Origin: Microbacterium kyungheense
GTDB taxonomy: Bacteria; Actinomycetota; Actinomycetes; Actinomycetales; Microbacteriaceae
DNA: 64,000 nt
NCBI RefSeq assembly: GCF_006783905.1
Contig: NZ_VFPE01000006.1
Span: 124,001-188,000 of the forward strand
Direction: 5' to 3'
Positions 26,742 through 34,399 of the stretch are shown piece after piece. The translations under genes were made by a program, and so were the position numbers. The notes beneath the pieces were generated by a model. That model did no database searches and had not been told where the DNA came from. It worked only from the letters and a program-made list of their open reading frames with translations. Positions within the stretch are counted from its first letter, which is position 1; each line of letters starts with the position of its first letter.

Positions 26742-27857
26742 GGGGGTGCTCCCGACGCGCTCCGCGTTCGCATCACGGGCAGAGCGCACCGTCACGGTGA
26801 AGTCGTCGACGTTGCGCAGGTGGGTCCGCACGCTGGCCTCGGCGGCGAGCGCCACCGCGTCGGCGTCGGTGCCGCGACGACCCGCGACCAGGGCGTCCCC
26901 CTGCAGGCGATGCCCGACCCAGCGCAGCCGCAGCCGGTCGATGCGCTCGATGCCGTCGACGTGCTCCAGGGCGTGCTCGGCGCGGTCGACGAGTTCGGGC
27001 TCGACGCCGTCGAGGAGCCGCCGGCCGACGCTGCGCACGGTGCCGATCAGCAGCACGAAGATCGCGGCGGCGATGACCAGCCCCACGATCGGGTCGGCGA
27101 GCGGGAAGCCGAGCAGTACGCCGATCCCGCCCACGACGACCGCGAGCGACGTGAACCCGTCGGTGCGGGCGTGGACGCCGTCCGCCACGAGCGCCGCCGA
27201 CCCGATGCGCCTGCCCACGCGGATGCGGTACACCGCCACGGCCTCGTTGCCCGCGAACCCGATGACGCCCGCGGCGATCACCCACCCGAGGTGGTCGAGC
27301 GGCTGAGGGTGCAGCATCCTGTCGATCGCCTGCCAGGCCGCGACGACCGCCGACAGCGCCACCACGAAGACGATGAACAGTCCCGCGCGGTCTTCGGCGC
27401 GGCCGAGGCCGTAGGTGTAGCGACGGGATGCCGCCCGCCGGCCCAGCACGAACGCGATCCACAGCGGCACCGCCGTCAGCGCGTCCGACAGGTTGTGGAC
27501 CGTATCCGCCAGCAGCGCCACCGAACCGCTGAAGGCCACCACGATCGCCTGCAGCACGGTGGTCGCGAGCAGGATGACGAGGCTGGTCTTGAGCGCCCGG
27601 ATGCCGGCCGCGTTCGCCTCCATGGCGTCGTCGATCGCGTCGGCAGCGTCGTGCGAGTGCGGAACGAACACCTCGTGCAGCACACCGCGCAGCCCGCCCG
27701 CGTGGTGATGCGCGTGCCCGTGACCGTCGTGGTGATCGTGGGGATGGGGGTGGTCGTGCCCGTGGTCGTGCCCGTGGTCTCCGTGCCCGTCGTCGTGCCC
27801 GTGGTCGTCGTGCCCGTGGTCGTCGTGCCCGTGACGACCCGTCGTCGCGGCGGTCAC
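26739..27857 (-). CDS. Cation diffusion facilitator (CzcD-like) with long His-rich N terminus
   Basis: 372-residue CDF transporter that exports Zn2+, Co2+ or similar ions by proton antiport. The first ~65 residues are a His/Asp/Gly tract with about ten HDDHGH-like repeats, then six membrane helices (LVILLATTVLQAIV; the HNLSDAL and HARTDGF motifs supply the metal site) and a cytoplasmic domain. GTG 27857 overlaps the ArsR stop, so repressor and exporter are co-translated. The third gene upstream direction ends there. The His tract suggests a high-capacity metal buffer; metal identity cannot be fixed. Confidence 0.87.
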   Translation of the reverse strand: MTAATTGRHGHDDHGHDDHGHDDGHGDHGHDHGHDHPHPHDHHDGHGHAHHHAGGLRGVLHEVFVPHSHDAADAIDDAMEANAAGIRALKTSLVILLATTVLQAIVVAFSGSVALLADTVHNLSDALTAVPLWIAFVLGRRAASRRYTYGLGRAEDRAGLFIVFVVALSAVVAAWQAIDRMLHPQPLDHLGWVIAAGVIGFAGNEAVAVYRIRVGRRIGSAALVADGVHARTDGFTSLAVVVGGIGVLLGFPLADPIVGLVIAAAIFVLLIGTVRSVGRRLLDGVEPELVDRAEHALEHVDGIERIDRLRLRWVGHRLQGDALVAGRRGTDADAVALAAEASVRTHLRNVDDFTVTVRSARDANAERVGSTP

Positions 27858-28216
27858 GACCCGCCGCGGGTGTGGTGGTGCCGGGGGATGCCGCCGAGGG
27901 AGTGCTCGGCCTGGTAGATCGCATCGGCGACCAGGCGCGATGCGTGCTCGTTCTCGAGGCGGTAGAAGACGCGCTGCCCCTCCTGCCGGGTCGACACGAT
28001 GCGCGCCAGGCGCAGTTTCGCGAGATGCTGCGACACGGCGGCCGGGGACTTGTCGACGATGTCGGCGAGGTGGTTGACCGACAGCTCGCCGGCATCCTGC
28101 AGCGCGAGGACGATGCGCACACGGGTCGCATCCGCGAGCATCGCGAAGACCTCGACGGCGAGTTCGACGTACGTGCTGTCCACCGAGTAGCCGCAACCCT
28201 GCGTATCTGCGCTCAT
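27854..28216 (-). CDS. ArsR/SmtB-family metal-responsive repressor
   Basis: 120 residues with a winged helix (ELSVNHLADIVDKSPAAVSQHLAKL). The C-terminal helix reads ENEHASRLVADAIYQAEH; aligned with the alpha-5 metal site DxH-X10-HxxH of CzrA/NmtR it keeps the second and fourth ligands but has Asn and Gln at the first and third. A Cys in QGCGYS and the HHH tail might replace them. The ATG at 28216 overlaps an inverted repeat and is six to eight bases after TAACGT. It is translationally coupled to the CDF exporter it probably represses. Confidence 0.87.
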   Translation of the reverse strand: MSADTQGCGYSVDSTYVELAVEVFAMLADATRVRIVLALQDAGELSVNHLADIVDKSPAAVSQHLAKLRLARIVSTRQEGQRVFYRLENEHASRLVADAIYQAEHSLGGIPRHHHTRGGS

Positions 28217-28230
28217 ACGCAAATACGTTA
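28200..28230 (-). promoter_or_regulatory. ArsR operator and leaderless promoter
   Basis: TGCGTAT-N8-ATACGCA (28200-28221) is a perfect 7-8-7 inverted repeat lying across the first codons of the arsR-like gene. On the minus strand TAACGT (28230-28225) is a -10 eight bases before the ATG. The repressor bound here would block initiation directly. Confidence 0.6.
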
Positions 28231-28271
28231 GCAAGCCTCCTCATCGCCCGCGACCGGCCGCACCGCGTCGC

Positions 28272-28357
28272 GAGACCGAGGACCACGCCGCCGAGCCCCG
28301 GCGTTCCGGCTGAGCCGGGGCACGGCGCCCGCGGTCTCAGCCAGAATCCCCGGCCTC
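28272..28357. repeat. Mirrored array of ~20-bp GAGACC-type units
   Basis: GAGACC, GAGCCC and GAGCCG begin units at 28272, 28293 and 28312; inverted copies end in GGTCTC (28333-28338) and GGCCTC (28352-28357). Spacing is 19-21 bases. The array follows the poxB stop by only 19 bases in the direction of transcription and may act as its terminator. It belongs to the same family as arrays at 30.76 and 49.88 kb. Confidence 0.55.
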
Positions 28358-28375
28358 ACGAGAGCACGAGCGACG

Positions 28376-30109
28376 TCAGCCGAAGAGGCGGCGCCACAGG
28401 TTCGTATCGGCCAGGTCGAGCAGTTCGTCGCCGCGACCCGACAGCACCGTGCGCAGGGCCCACAGGGTGAAGCCCTTCGCCTGCGCCGCGGTGATGGCGG
28501 GCGGGATCGACAGCTCCTGACGCGCCACCTTCACGTCCACCAGCACCGGTCCCGGCACCTGCAGCGCACGCCGCAGCGCGGGCTCCAGTTCGTCGCCGCG
28601 CTCGACGCGGATGCCGGTGAGCCCCATCGCCGTCGCGACGGCGGCGAAGTCGGGGTTGTCCAGCGTCGTGCCGAAGTTCACGATCCCCGCCGCCTTCATC
28701 TCGACCTCGACGAAGCCCAGGGCCGAGTTGTTGAACACGATGACCTTGATCGGCAGGTCGTTCTGCCGGATCGACAGCAGGTCGCCCAGCAGCATCGCGA
28801 TCCCGCCGTCGCCCGACAGTGCGATCACCTGGCGATCGCGATCGACCGCCTGCGCGCCGAGCGCCTGCGGCATGGCGTTCGCCATCGAGCCGTGGGTGAA
28901 CGATCCGAGCAGGCGGCGCTCCTTCGTCATCGAGAGGTAGCGGGCGGCCCAGACGACCGGTTCGCCGACGTCGGCCGTGAAGACGGCGTCGTCGTCGGCG
29001 AGCTGGTCGAGCAGCCGCGCCACGAACTGCGGGTGCAGCGGCTGCTTGCCGTCGTCGACGGCCAGGTCGTCGAGATCCTTGCGGGTCTTGCGGTAGTGCG
29101 AGACGGCGTCGCGCAGGTGCCCGTCGTCGCGGTCGCCGCGCAGATACGACAGCAGAGCGGATGCCGTCACGCCGACGTCTCCGACGAGCCCGAGGTCGAT
29201 CGGCGTGCGCCGGCCGAGCTGCTCGCCGCGCAGATCGACCTGCACGATCTTCGCCTTCGACGGGTAGAACTGCCGGTACGGGAAGTCCGTGCCGAGCATG
29301 AGCAGCGCGTCGCACTTCTCCATGGCGCGGTAGCCCGAGGCGAAGCCGAGCAGGCCGGTCATGCCGACGTCGTACGGGTTGTCGTACTCGATGTGCTCCT
29401 TGCCGCGGAAGGCGTGCACGATCGGCGCCTGCAGCCGCTCGGCCAGCGCCAGCACCTCGTCGTGGGCGCCGGCGACGCCGGCGCCGGCGAGGATCGTGAC
29501 GCGCCCTGCGCCGTCGAGGATGTCAGCGGCCGCCCGCAGCTCTGCGTCACTCGGCACGACCGAGGGCTGTGCGGCGCGGATCGGCGCCGAGGGGCGGCGG
29601 GACGGGGCATCCGCGAAGAACACGTCGCCGGGCACGACGACCACCGCCACCCCGCGCTTCTCGACCGCTGCGCGCATCGCGATCTCGAGCACCCACGGCA
29701 TCTGCGACGGGTCCGAGATCATCTCGCAGTAGACGCTGCACTCGCGGAACAGCTCCTGCGGATGCGTCTCTTGGAAGTACCCGCTGCCGATCTCGGCCGA
29801 CGGGATGTGCGACGCGATCGCCAGCACCGGCACGCGCGAGCGCTGCGCGTCGAACAGGCCGTTGATGAAGTGCAGATTGCCCGGACCGCAGCTGCCGGCG
29901 ACGACGGCCAGCTCGCCCGTGATCTCGGCCTCGGCACCCGCGGCGAACGCCGCGGACTCCTCGTGCCGCATGTGCAGCCAGCGCAGGCGTCCGTCTCGCC
30001 GCAGCGCGTCGGTGAAGGCGTTGAGCGAGTCCCCCGGCAGCCCCCACACCCTCGTGACACCGGCATCCACGAGGGTCTGCACGAACACGTCCGCAATGCT
30101 GGTGGCCAT
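28376..30109 (-). CDS. poxB: Pyruvate dehydrogenase (quinone), PoxB type
   Basis: 577-residue TPP- and FAD-dependent enzyme oxidising pyruvate to acetate and CO2 with electrons passed to the quinone pool at the membrane. The N-terminal TPP pyrimidine domain (VWGLPGDSLN, catalytic Glu in HEESAAFAAG), central FAD domain (VTILAGAGVAGA), and the C-terminal TPP domain with GDGGIAML to FNN are in the usual order, and length matches E. coli PoxB (572). Start ATG 30109 is preceded by GAGGAGCGAG. An acetolactate-synthase-like enzyme is the main alternative, but the GSCGPGN and GYFQETHP motifs favour PoxB. Confidence 0.9.
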   Translation of the reverse strand: MATSIADVFVQTLVDAGVTRVWGLPGDSLNAFTDALRRDGRLRWLHMRHEESAAFAAGAEAEITGELAVVAGSCGPGNLHFINGLFDAQRSRVPVLAIASHIPSAEIGSGYFQETHPQELFRECSVYCEMISDPSQMPWVLEIAMRAAVEKRGVAVVVVPGDVFFADAPSRRPSAPIRAAQPSVVPSDAELRAAADILDGAGRVTILAGAGVAGAHDEVLALAERLQAPIVHAFRGKEHIEYDNPYDVGMTGLLGFASGYRAMEKCDALLMLGTDFPYRQFYPSKAKIVQVDLRGEQLGRRTPIDLGLVGDVGVTASALLSYLRGDRDDGHLRDAVSHYRKTRKDLDDLAVDDGKQPLHPQFVARLLDQLADDDAVFTADVGEPVVWAARYLSMTKERRLLGSFTHGSMANAMPQALGAQAVDRDRQVIALSGDGGIAMLLGDLLSIRQNDLPIKVIVFNNSALGFVEVEMKAAGIVNFGTTLDNPDFAAVATAMGLTGIRVERGDELEPALRRALQVPGPVLVDVKVARQELSIPPAITAAQAKGFTLWALRTVLSGRGDELLDLADTNLWRRLFG

Positions 30110-30208
30110 TCTCGCTCCTCGTCCGGGGTCTCCCTTCAGCGAATCAGCGGGCGCCCGCAGGCGCAAGGTGCACGGGTTGCCGGGGGGCCGGAACGGCATG
30201 ATGAGGGG

Positions 30209-30727
30209 ATGCCGATCCTCCCCGCCGTCCGCGACCCCCGGTTCATCACCGTCCGGAGGGGTGGCACGCTCACCGATGCCGACCACCACCTGCTGGCGGA
30301 GTGGGCGATCGCGTGCGTGGAGCACGTGCTGCCGCTCTTCGAGGCCGAGCGGCCCGGCGACCCCGTGCTCACCGACACGCTCGAGCTCAGCCGCGCGTGG
30401 ATCCGCGGCGAGGTCCCGATGCGCGAGGCGCACCAGCGCGCGTTCGTCGCGAACGCCGCCGGCAAGGGACTGCCCGATCCCGCGCGGTTCGTCGCGCTGG
30501 CCGCCGGCCAGGCCGTGGCCGTCGCCCACGTCCCCGCGCACGAGCTCGGCGCCGCGGCCTACGCGATCAGGGCGGTGGCGGCATCCGCACCCGAGACCGA
30601 GGCCGACGCGGCGCGCCGGCACGAGCGGGACTGGCAGCGCGCCCAGCTGCCCGACGCGATCCGCGAGCTCGTGCTCGACGACCAGCGTTTGCGCAGCCCC
30701 ATCTGCTGGAACGTCTTCGACGACTGA
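30209..30727 (+). CDS. Putative immunity protein (Imm5-like)
   Basis: 172 residues, predicted all-alpha and cytoplasmic. DPRFITVRRGGTLTDADH, the WAIACVEHVLPLFE helix, the GQAVAVAHVPAHELGAAAYAIRAV helix pair and the C-terminal LVLDDQRLRSPICW segment match the Imm5-type putative immunity family. No polymorphic toxin gene is adjacent; it lies divergent from poxB and next to a mirrored repeat array. It is either an orphan immunity gene or a protein whose assigned family name is misleading. The ATG at 30209 overlaps an ATG-like CATGAT six bases upstream that could be a -10. Confidence 0.55.
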   Translation: MPILPAVRDPRFITVRRGGTLTDADHHLLAEWAIACVEHVLPLFEAERPGDPVLTDTLELSRAWIRGEVPMREAHQRAFVANAAGKGLPDPARFVALAAGQAVAVAHVPAHELGAAAYAIRAVAASAPETEADAARRHERDWQRAQLPDAIRELVLDDQRLRSPICWNVFDD

Positions 30728-30756
30728 CGGATGCCGGCGGCCACGGCCGCCGTGGT

Positions 30757-30889
30757 GAGACGGGGTCGACGCCGCCGAGACCGGGATCCGGCATCCACTC
30801 GCCGAAACCGGGGATCTCTGCGTCGACGCAAGGGATTCACCGCAAGACGCGGGGCGTCGCCCTCGGTCTCGGCGCGAATCCCCCGTCTC
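30757..30889. repeat. Mirrored array of ~20-bp GAGACC-type units
   Basis: Direct units begin GAGAC/GAAACC/GACGC at about 30757, 30777, 30804, 30825 and 30846 and inverted units end GGTCTC (30865-30870) and GTCTC (about 30885-30889). The 27-base step between the second and third units includes a GGCATCC element. It fills most of the gap between the imm5-like gene and the convergent MATE gene. Confidence 0.55.
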
Positions 30890-30916
30890 GACGAGACACG
30901 GGCTCGGGGGCGCGGA

Positions 30917-32443
30917 TCAGGCCCGAGGAGTGCGGTCGCGCGGGCGGCGCACCGGGAAGCGGCGGCGCCGACGCGGCGGCGTCGGGCTCGCCGTCTGCGC
31001 GGCGGTCGGCAGCACGATCGGCGCCGTGACGACGGCATCCACCACCATCGAGCCGTCGGTCGGGCCCACGATCGCGATCGGCGTCGTCGGGGTGGCGACG
31101 GCGGGGGTGATCGGCTCGTGCGCGAGCTTGCGATGGGCCGCCACGTACGCGGGGATGAGCACGACCACCGCGCCGAGCCAGGCCAGCGGGTTGCTCGCCG
31201 CGACGCCGATGAAGCCGAAGATCGCTCCCAGCACCACGGCGGCCGCCACGCGCATGACGAGCTCGATCACCCCGGTGACCGTGGGGATGAGCGTGTGCCC
31301 GAGTCCCTGCAGCGCGCCGCGCAGCACGAACAGCACGGCGAGGATCCAGTAGGTCGCGCCGTTGATCGCGAGCATCTGGGCGGCGAGGTCGATGACCTCG
31401 GTCGCGGCGTCGCCGACGAACAGCTGCACGAGGTGCGCGCCGAAGGCGATGAGCAGCGCGCCGAGCACGAGGGCCGCGGCCAGCGAGATCCAGGTCGCCT
31501 GGGTCACGCCCTTGCGGATGCGGTCCGGGCGTCCCCCGCCGTGGTTCTGCGCGACGAACATCGACACGGCGAGCCCCAGCGACTGCAGCAGCGCGACGGC
31601 CAGGCCGTCCACGCGCGAGGCCGAGGTGTAGGCGGCGACCGCCTCGGCGCCCAGCTCGTTGAGTGCCACCTGCACCGACAGCGTGCCGATCGCGATGATC
31701 GAGGCCTGGAAGCCCATGGGCAGGCCGAGTCGCAGGTGCTCGGCGAGGTCGGCGCGGCTGACCCGCCAGTCCTGGCGATGAAGGTGCAGCACCGGAACGC
31801 GACGGCGCACGAACTCCAGGCACAGCAGCACCGAGATCGCCTGCGACACGACGGTCGCCAGGGCCGCACCGCCGACGCCCCAGCCGAAGGTGCCGACCAT
31901 GAGGATCACGAGCACCACGTTCAGGCCGCACGCGAGCGTGAGGAACACCAGCGGCGTCCGCGAGTCGCCGATCGCGCGGATGATCGCCGACAGGTAGTTG
32001 AAGAACATCATGGCGCCCGCGCCGAGGAAGCTGATCTGCGCGAAGACGATCGCGTCGTCCATGAGCTCGGCCGGCGTCTGCAGCAGCGAGAGCAACGGAC
32101 CCGCGAGCAGCGGCGCGCCCACGGTGATCAGCACGGTGCACACGGCGGTGAGGATCGTGCCGGCGGCGACCGAGCGGCGGACGGCGGCGTAGTCGCGGGC
32201 GCCGAACGCCTGCGCGGTCGGGATCGCGAAGCCCGACGTCAGGCCCCACGCGAAGCCGAGCAGCAGGAACAGCATGCTGCCGGTCGCGCCGACGGCGGCG
32301 AGCGCGTCGACGCCGAGATGGCGTCCGACGACGACGGCGTCGACGAACTGGTACAGCTGCTGGACGACGTTGCCGATGAGCAGGGGCACGGCGAACAGGA
32401 CGATGACGCGCCAGGGGCGGCCCGTCGTCAGGGCGGTGGACAT
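30917..32443 (-). CDS. MATE-family efflux transporter
   Basis: 508 residues with twelve membrane helices in two halves, starting TTGRPWRVIVLFAVPLLIGN and carrying FVDAVVVGRHLGVDALAAVGA, the typical first-helix MATE pattern. It exports cationic drugs or metabolites in exchange for Na+ or H+. A basic, Arg-rich C-terminal tail of about 40 residues follows the last helix. The ATG at 32443 lies 66 bases from a perfect CGAATCGATTCG palindrome, its likely operator. No regulator gene is adjacent. Confidence 0.85.
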   Translation of the reverse strand: MSTALTTGRPWRVIVLFAVPLLIGNVVQQLYQFVDAVVVGRHLGVDALAAVGATGSMLFLLLGFAWGLTSGFAIPTAQAFGARDYAAVRRSVAAGTILTAVCTVLITVGAPLLAGPLLSLLQTPAELMDDAIVFAQISFLGAGAMMFFNYLSAIIRAIGDSRTPLVFLTLACGLNVVLVILMVGTFGWGVGGAALATVVSQAISVLLCLEFVRRRVPVLHLHRQDWRVSRADLAEHLRLGLPMGFQASIIAIGTLSVQVALNELGAEAVAAYTSASRVDGLAVALLQSLGLAVSMFVAQNHGGGRPDRIRKGVTQATWISLAAALVLGALLIAFGAHLVQLFVGDAATEVIDLAAQMLAINGATYWILAVLFVLRGALQGLGHTLIPTVTGVIELVMRVAAAVVLGAIFGFIGVAASNPLAWLGAVVVLIPAYVAAHRKLAHEPITPAVATPTTPIAIVGPTDGSMVVDAVVTAPIVLPTAAQTASPTPPRRRRRFPVRRPRDRTPRA

Positions 32444-32509
32444 GAAGGCGAACTCTCGAGGGAGACGGCGAAGACGGAAGGGCCGGAAAACGGCTGCCGA
32501 TCATACTAT

Positions 32510-32521
32510 CGAATCGATTCG
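32510..32521 (-). promoter_or_regulatory. Palindrome CGAATCGATTCG, possible operator of the MATE gene
   Basis: Perfect 12-bp palindrome upstream of the leftward MATE gene; just downstream on the minus strand is a TAGTAT -10-like element. A repressor site in the promoter core is inferred. The following rightward palindrome TTTGCGCAAA (32546-32555) has no clear partner. Confidence 0.4.
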
Positions 32522-32623
32522 GACTTGTCTGGACGAATCTTGTGCTTTGCGCAAAACGGCGGGGTGGATGCCGGCGGCCGGGGCCCGACGACGGCCCGGG
32601 TTCCGCGTGTCGGAGGAGCGGCG

Positions 32624-32629
32624 TAGCCT
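32624..32629 (+). promoter_or_regulatory. -10 element TAGCCT
   Basis: TAGCCT lies seven bases before the ATG at 32637, implying a leaderless transcript. Confidence 0.45.
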
Positions 32630-32636
32630 GCCGCGC

Positions 32637-33617
32637 ATGGCCGTCGAACCGCAGGTGCTGGAATGGCTGCTCGACTCCGACCCCGCGCTGCGCTGGCAGG
32701 TCGAGCGCGATGTCGCGGGCGCACCGCCGGAGGTGTGGCAGGCGACACGGGCGCGGGTGCCCACCGAGGGGTTCGGCGCCGCGCTCCTGGCCAGGCAGGA
32801 TCCCGACGGGCAGTGGGCGGGCGGCGCGTTCTTCCCCGGCGGCACGGCGTTCTTCGACACCGCAGAGGCGAAGGAGCCGGGCCAGCCGTGGGTGGCGACC
32901 ACGTGGTCGCTGCGCGACCTGCGCGAGTGGGGCGTCGACGCCGCCGTGCTCGGCGACACCGCCGAGCGCATCGCCGCGCACAGCCGCTGGGAGTACGACG
33001 ACATGCCGTACTGGGGCGGCGAGGTCGACGTCTGCATCAACTCCTACACGCTCGCCAGCGGCGCCTGGCTGGGCGCCGACGTGTCCCGGCTCGTCGAGTG
33101 GTTCCCGGCGCACCGCCTGGCCGACGGCGGCTGGAACTGCGAGGCCGAAGAGGGCGACTCGGTGCGCTCGTCGTTCCACTCGACGCTCAACGCGGCGCGC
33201 GGCATCCTCGCGTACGAGCGGATCACGGGCGACACCAGCATGCGCGAGGCACGGCACGGCGGTGAGGAGTACCTGCTGTCGCGGCGGCTGATGTTCCGCG
33301 CGAGCACGGGTGAGGTCGTGGGCGACTTCGTGACGCGGTTCGTGCACCCGAACCGCCACCGCTACAGCGCGCTGTACGCGCTCGACCACTTCCGCGACGT
33401 GTCACTGCTCGAAGGCACGCCGCCCGATCCGCGACTGGCCGAGGCGGTCGAGGTCGTCCGCGACGCCCGGCAGCCCGACGGCACGTGGCTGCAGACGGCG
33501 CCGCTGCCCGGTCGCACGTGGTTCGACGTGGATGCGGCCGAGGGCGAGGCATCCCGCTGGCTCACGCTGTCGGGCACCCGCGTGCTGGAGTGGTGGGATG
33601 CCGCGACCGGTCGCTGA
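32637..33617 (+). CDS. QW-motif alpha-barrel protein (prenyltransferase/squalene cyclase-like fold)
   Basis: 326 residues with repeated QW-like motifs, QDPDGQW (54-60), ADGGWNC (162-168) and RQPDGTW (278-284), that mark the alpha-alpha barrel of terpene cyclases and protein prenyltransferases. The catalytic DxDD of squalene-hopene cyclases is not evident, so cyclase activity is doubtful. Conserved acidic pairs and a Cys (CINSYTLASG) are present. Starts at ATG 32637 after a -10. Relatives are annotated only as hypothetical proteins. No isoprenoid genes nearby. Confidence 0.55.
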   Translation: MAVEPQVLEWLLDSDPALRWQVERDVAGAPPEVWQATRARVPTEGFGAALLARQDPDGQWAGGAFFPGGTAFFDTAEAKEPGQPWVATTWSLRDLREWGVDAAVLGDTAERIAAHSRWEYDDMPYWGGEVDVCINSYTLASGAWLGADVSRLVEWFPAHRLADGGWNCEAEEGDSVRSSFHSTLNAARGILAYERITGDTSMREARHGGEEYLLSRRLMFRASTGEVVGDFVTRFVHPNRHRYSALYALDHFRDVSLLEGTPPDPRLAEAVEVVRDARQPDGTWLQTAPLPGRTWFDVDAAEGEASRWLTLSGTRVLEWWDAATGR

Positions 33618-33628
33618 GCGAGCGCGGA

Positions 33629-34261
33629 TCAGCGCTCGCCGCGTGCCGGCGTGAGCGTGCCGGGGCGCAGCCCCAGGGTCCATTCGGCGGTCTCTGCCAC
33701 GAAATCCCGGTAGGCCGCGCCACCCGCCTCGCGGGTGTTGTTGACGTAGGCGCTCTGGCCGTCGACCGCCATCAGGATCCGCACGCCGGCGCGGAGCGCG
33801 TCGTCGGCGGTGAACACGCCGGCCCTCACCCCGTCCTCGATGAGCGCGACGATGCCGTCGTCGTTGCGCGCCTCCTGCTCGATCACGGCGGCATCGAGCA
33901 CGGGACTGAAGCGCGACAGGTGCCGCGCGTTCAGCCAGAGCCGCGACAGGTCGCGCGACTGGTCGCCTCCGATCACCTCGACGAATCGCCGCAGGCGCGC
34001 GAGCGGGTCGCCCTCGCCGGCGAACAGCTGCTCGCGCTCGCCGGCGGCGGCACGGGCGAACGCGGCGGCCACGAGGTCCTCTGCGGCAGGGAAGTAGTGG
34101 GTGATGAGCCCGGGGCGCACGCCGAGCCGGTCGGCGACGGCACGCAGGGTGACGCGCTCCAGCCCCTCGGCGAGCGCGATGGCCGCGGCGGCGCCGAGGA
34201 TCTCTTCGCGCCGCTCCTCGGGGCGCTTGCGGATCCGCCGCTCTGAACCGCTTGACACCAT
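33629..34261 (-). CDS. TetR-family regulator of the permease-amidohydrolase operon
   Basis: 210 residues if begun at ATG 34261 (an alternative ATG is at 34270). The winged TetR domain reads RREEILGAAAAIALAEGLERVTLRAVADRLGVRPGLITHYFPAAEDL. The C-terminal ligand domain carries DLSRLWLNARHLSRFSPVLD, seen in nucleobase- or amide-responsive members. It is divergent from the NCS1 permease gene and the shared interval holds four ATTGG-type half-sites. It probably represses both directions and is induced by the imported compound. Confidence 0.87.
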   Translation of the reverse strand: MVSSGSERRIRKRPEERREEILGAAAAIALAEGLERVTLRAVADRLGVRPGLITHYFPAAEDLVAAAFARAAAGEREQLFAGEGDPLARLRRFVEVIGGDQSRDLSRLWLNARHLSRFSPVLDAAVIEQEARNDDGIVALIEDGVRAGVFTADDALRAGVRILMAVDGQSAYVNNTREAGGAAYRDFVAETAEWTLGLRPGTLTPARGER

Positions 34262-34272
34262 GCCCGTCATGT

Positions 34273-34317
34273 TATTGGATGTGTGACCAATAGTCTATTG
34301 GCCCCGCGGCCAATAGG
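34273..34317. promoter_or_regulatory. TetR operator array (four alternating half-sites)
   Basis: TATTGG (34273-34278), CCAATAG (34287-34293), CTATTGG (34295-34301) and CCAATAG (34311-34317) alternate in orientation. CCAATAG-T-CTATTGG is a perfect palindrome, and the last two half-sites enclose CTATTGGCC-CCGC-GGCCAATAG, also perfect. The arrangement suits cooperative binding of two TetR dimers. Confidence 0.7.
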
Positions 34318-34399
34318 ACTGGCATCCACTCATCACTTCCCGAAGCAACGAAGCCGCCGGCGAACGACGACGACGTCCTGCCGCCCCGAGAGGACCCCC

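Noticed and set aside
26739..28286. A longer reading frame extending the CDF gene upstream through the ArsR gene
   Set aside because: The extension is Arg-rich and antisense-like in composition. GTG 27857 overlapping the ArsR stop explains the gene and gives a normal CDF length.
30917..33389. A long minus-strand frame through and beyond the MATE gene
   Set aside because: Only the portion ending at ATG 32443 in the other frame shows transmembrane structure. The longer frame is antisense-like Arg/Gly/Ala sequence overlapping the QW-motif gene.
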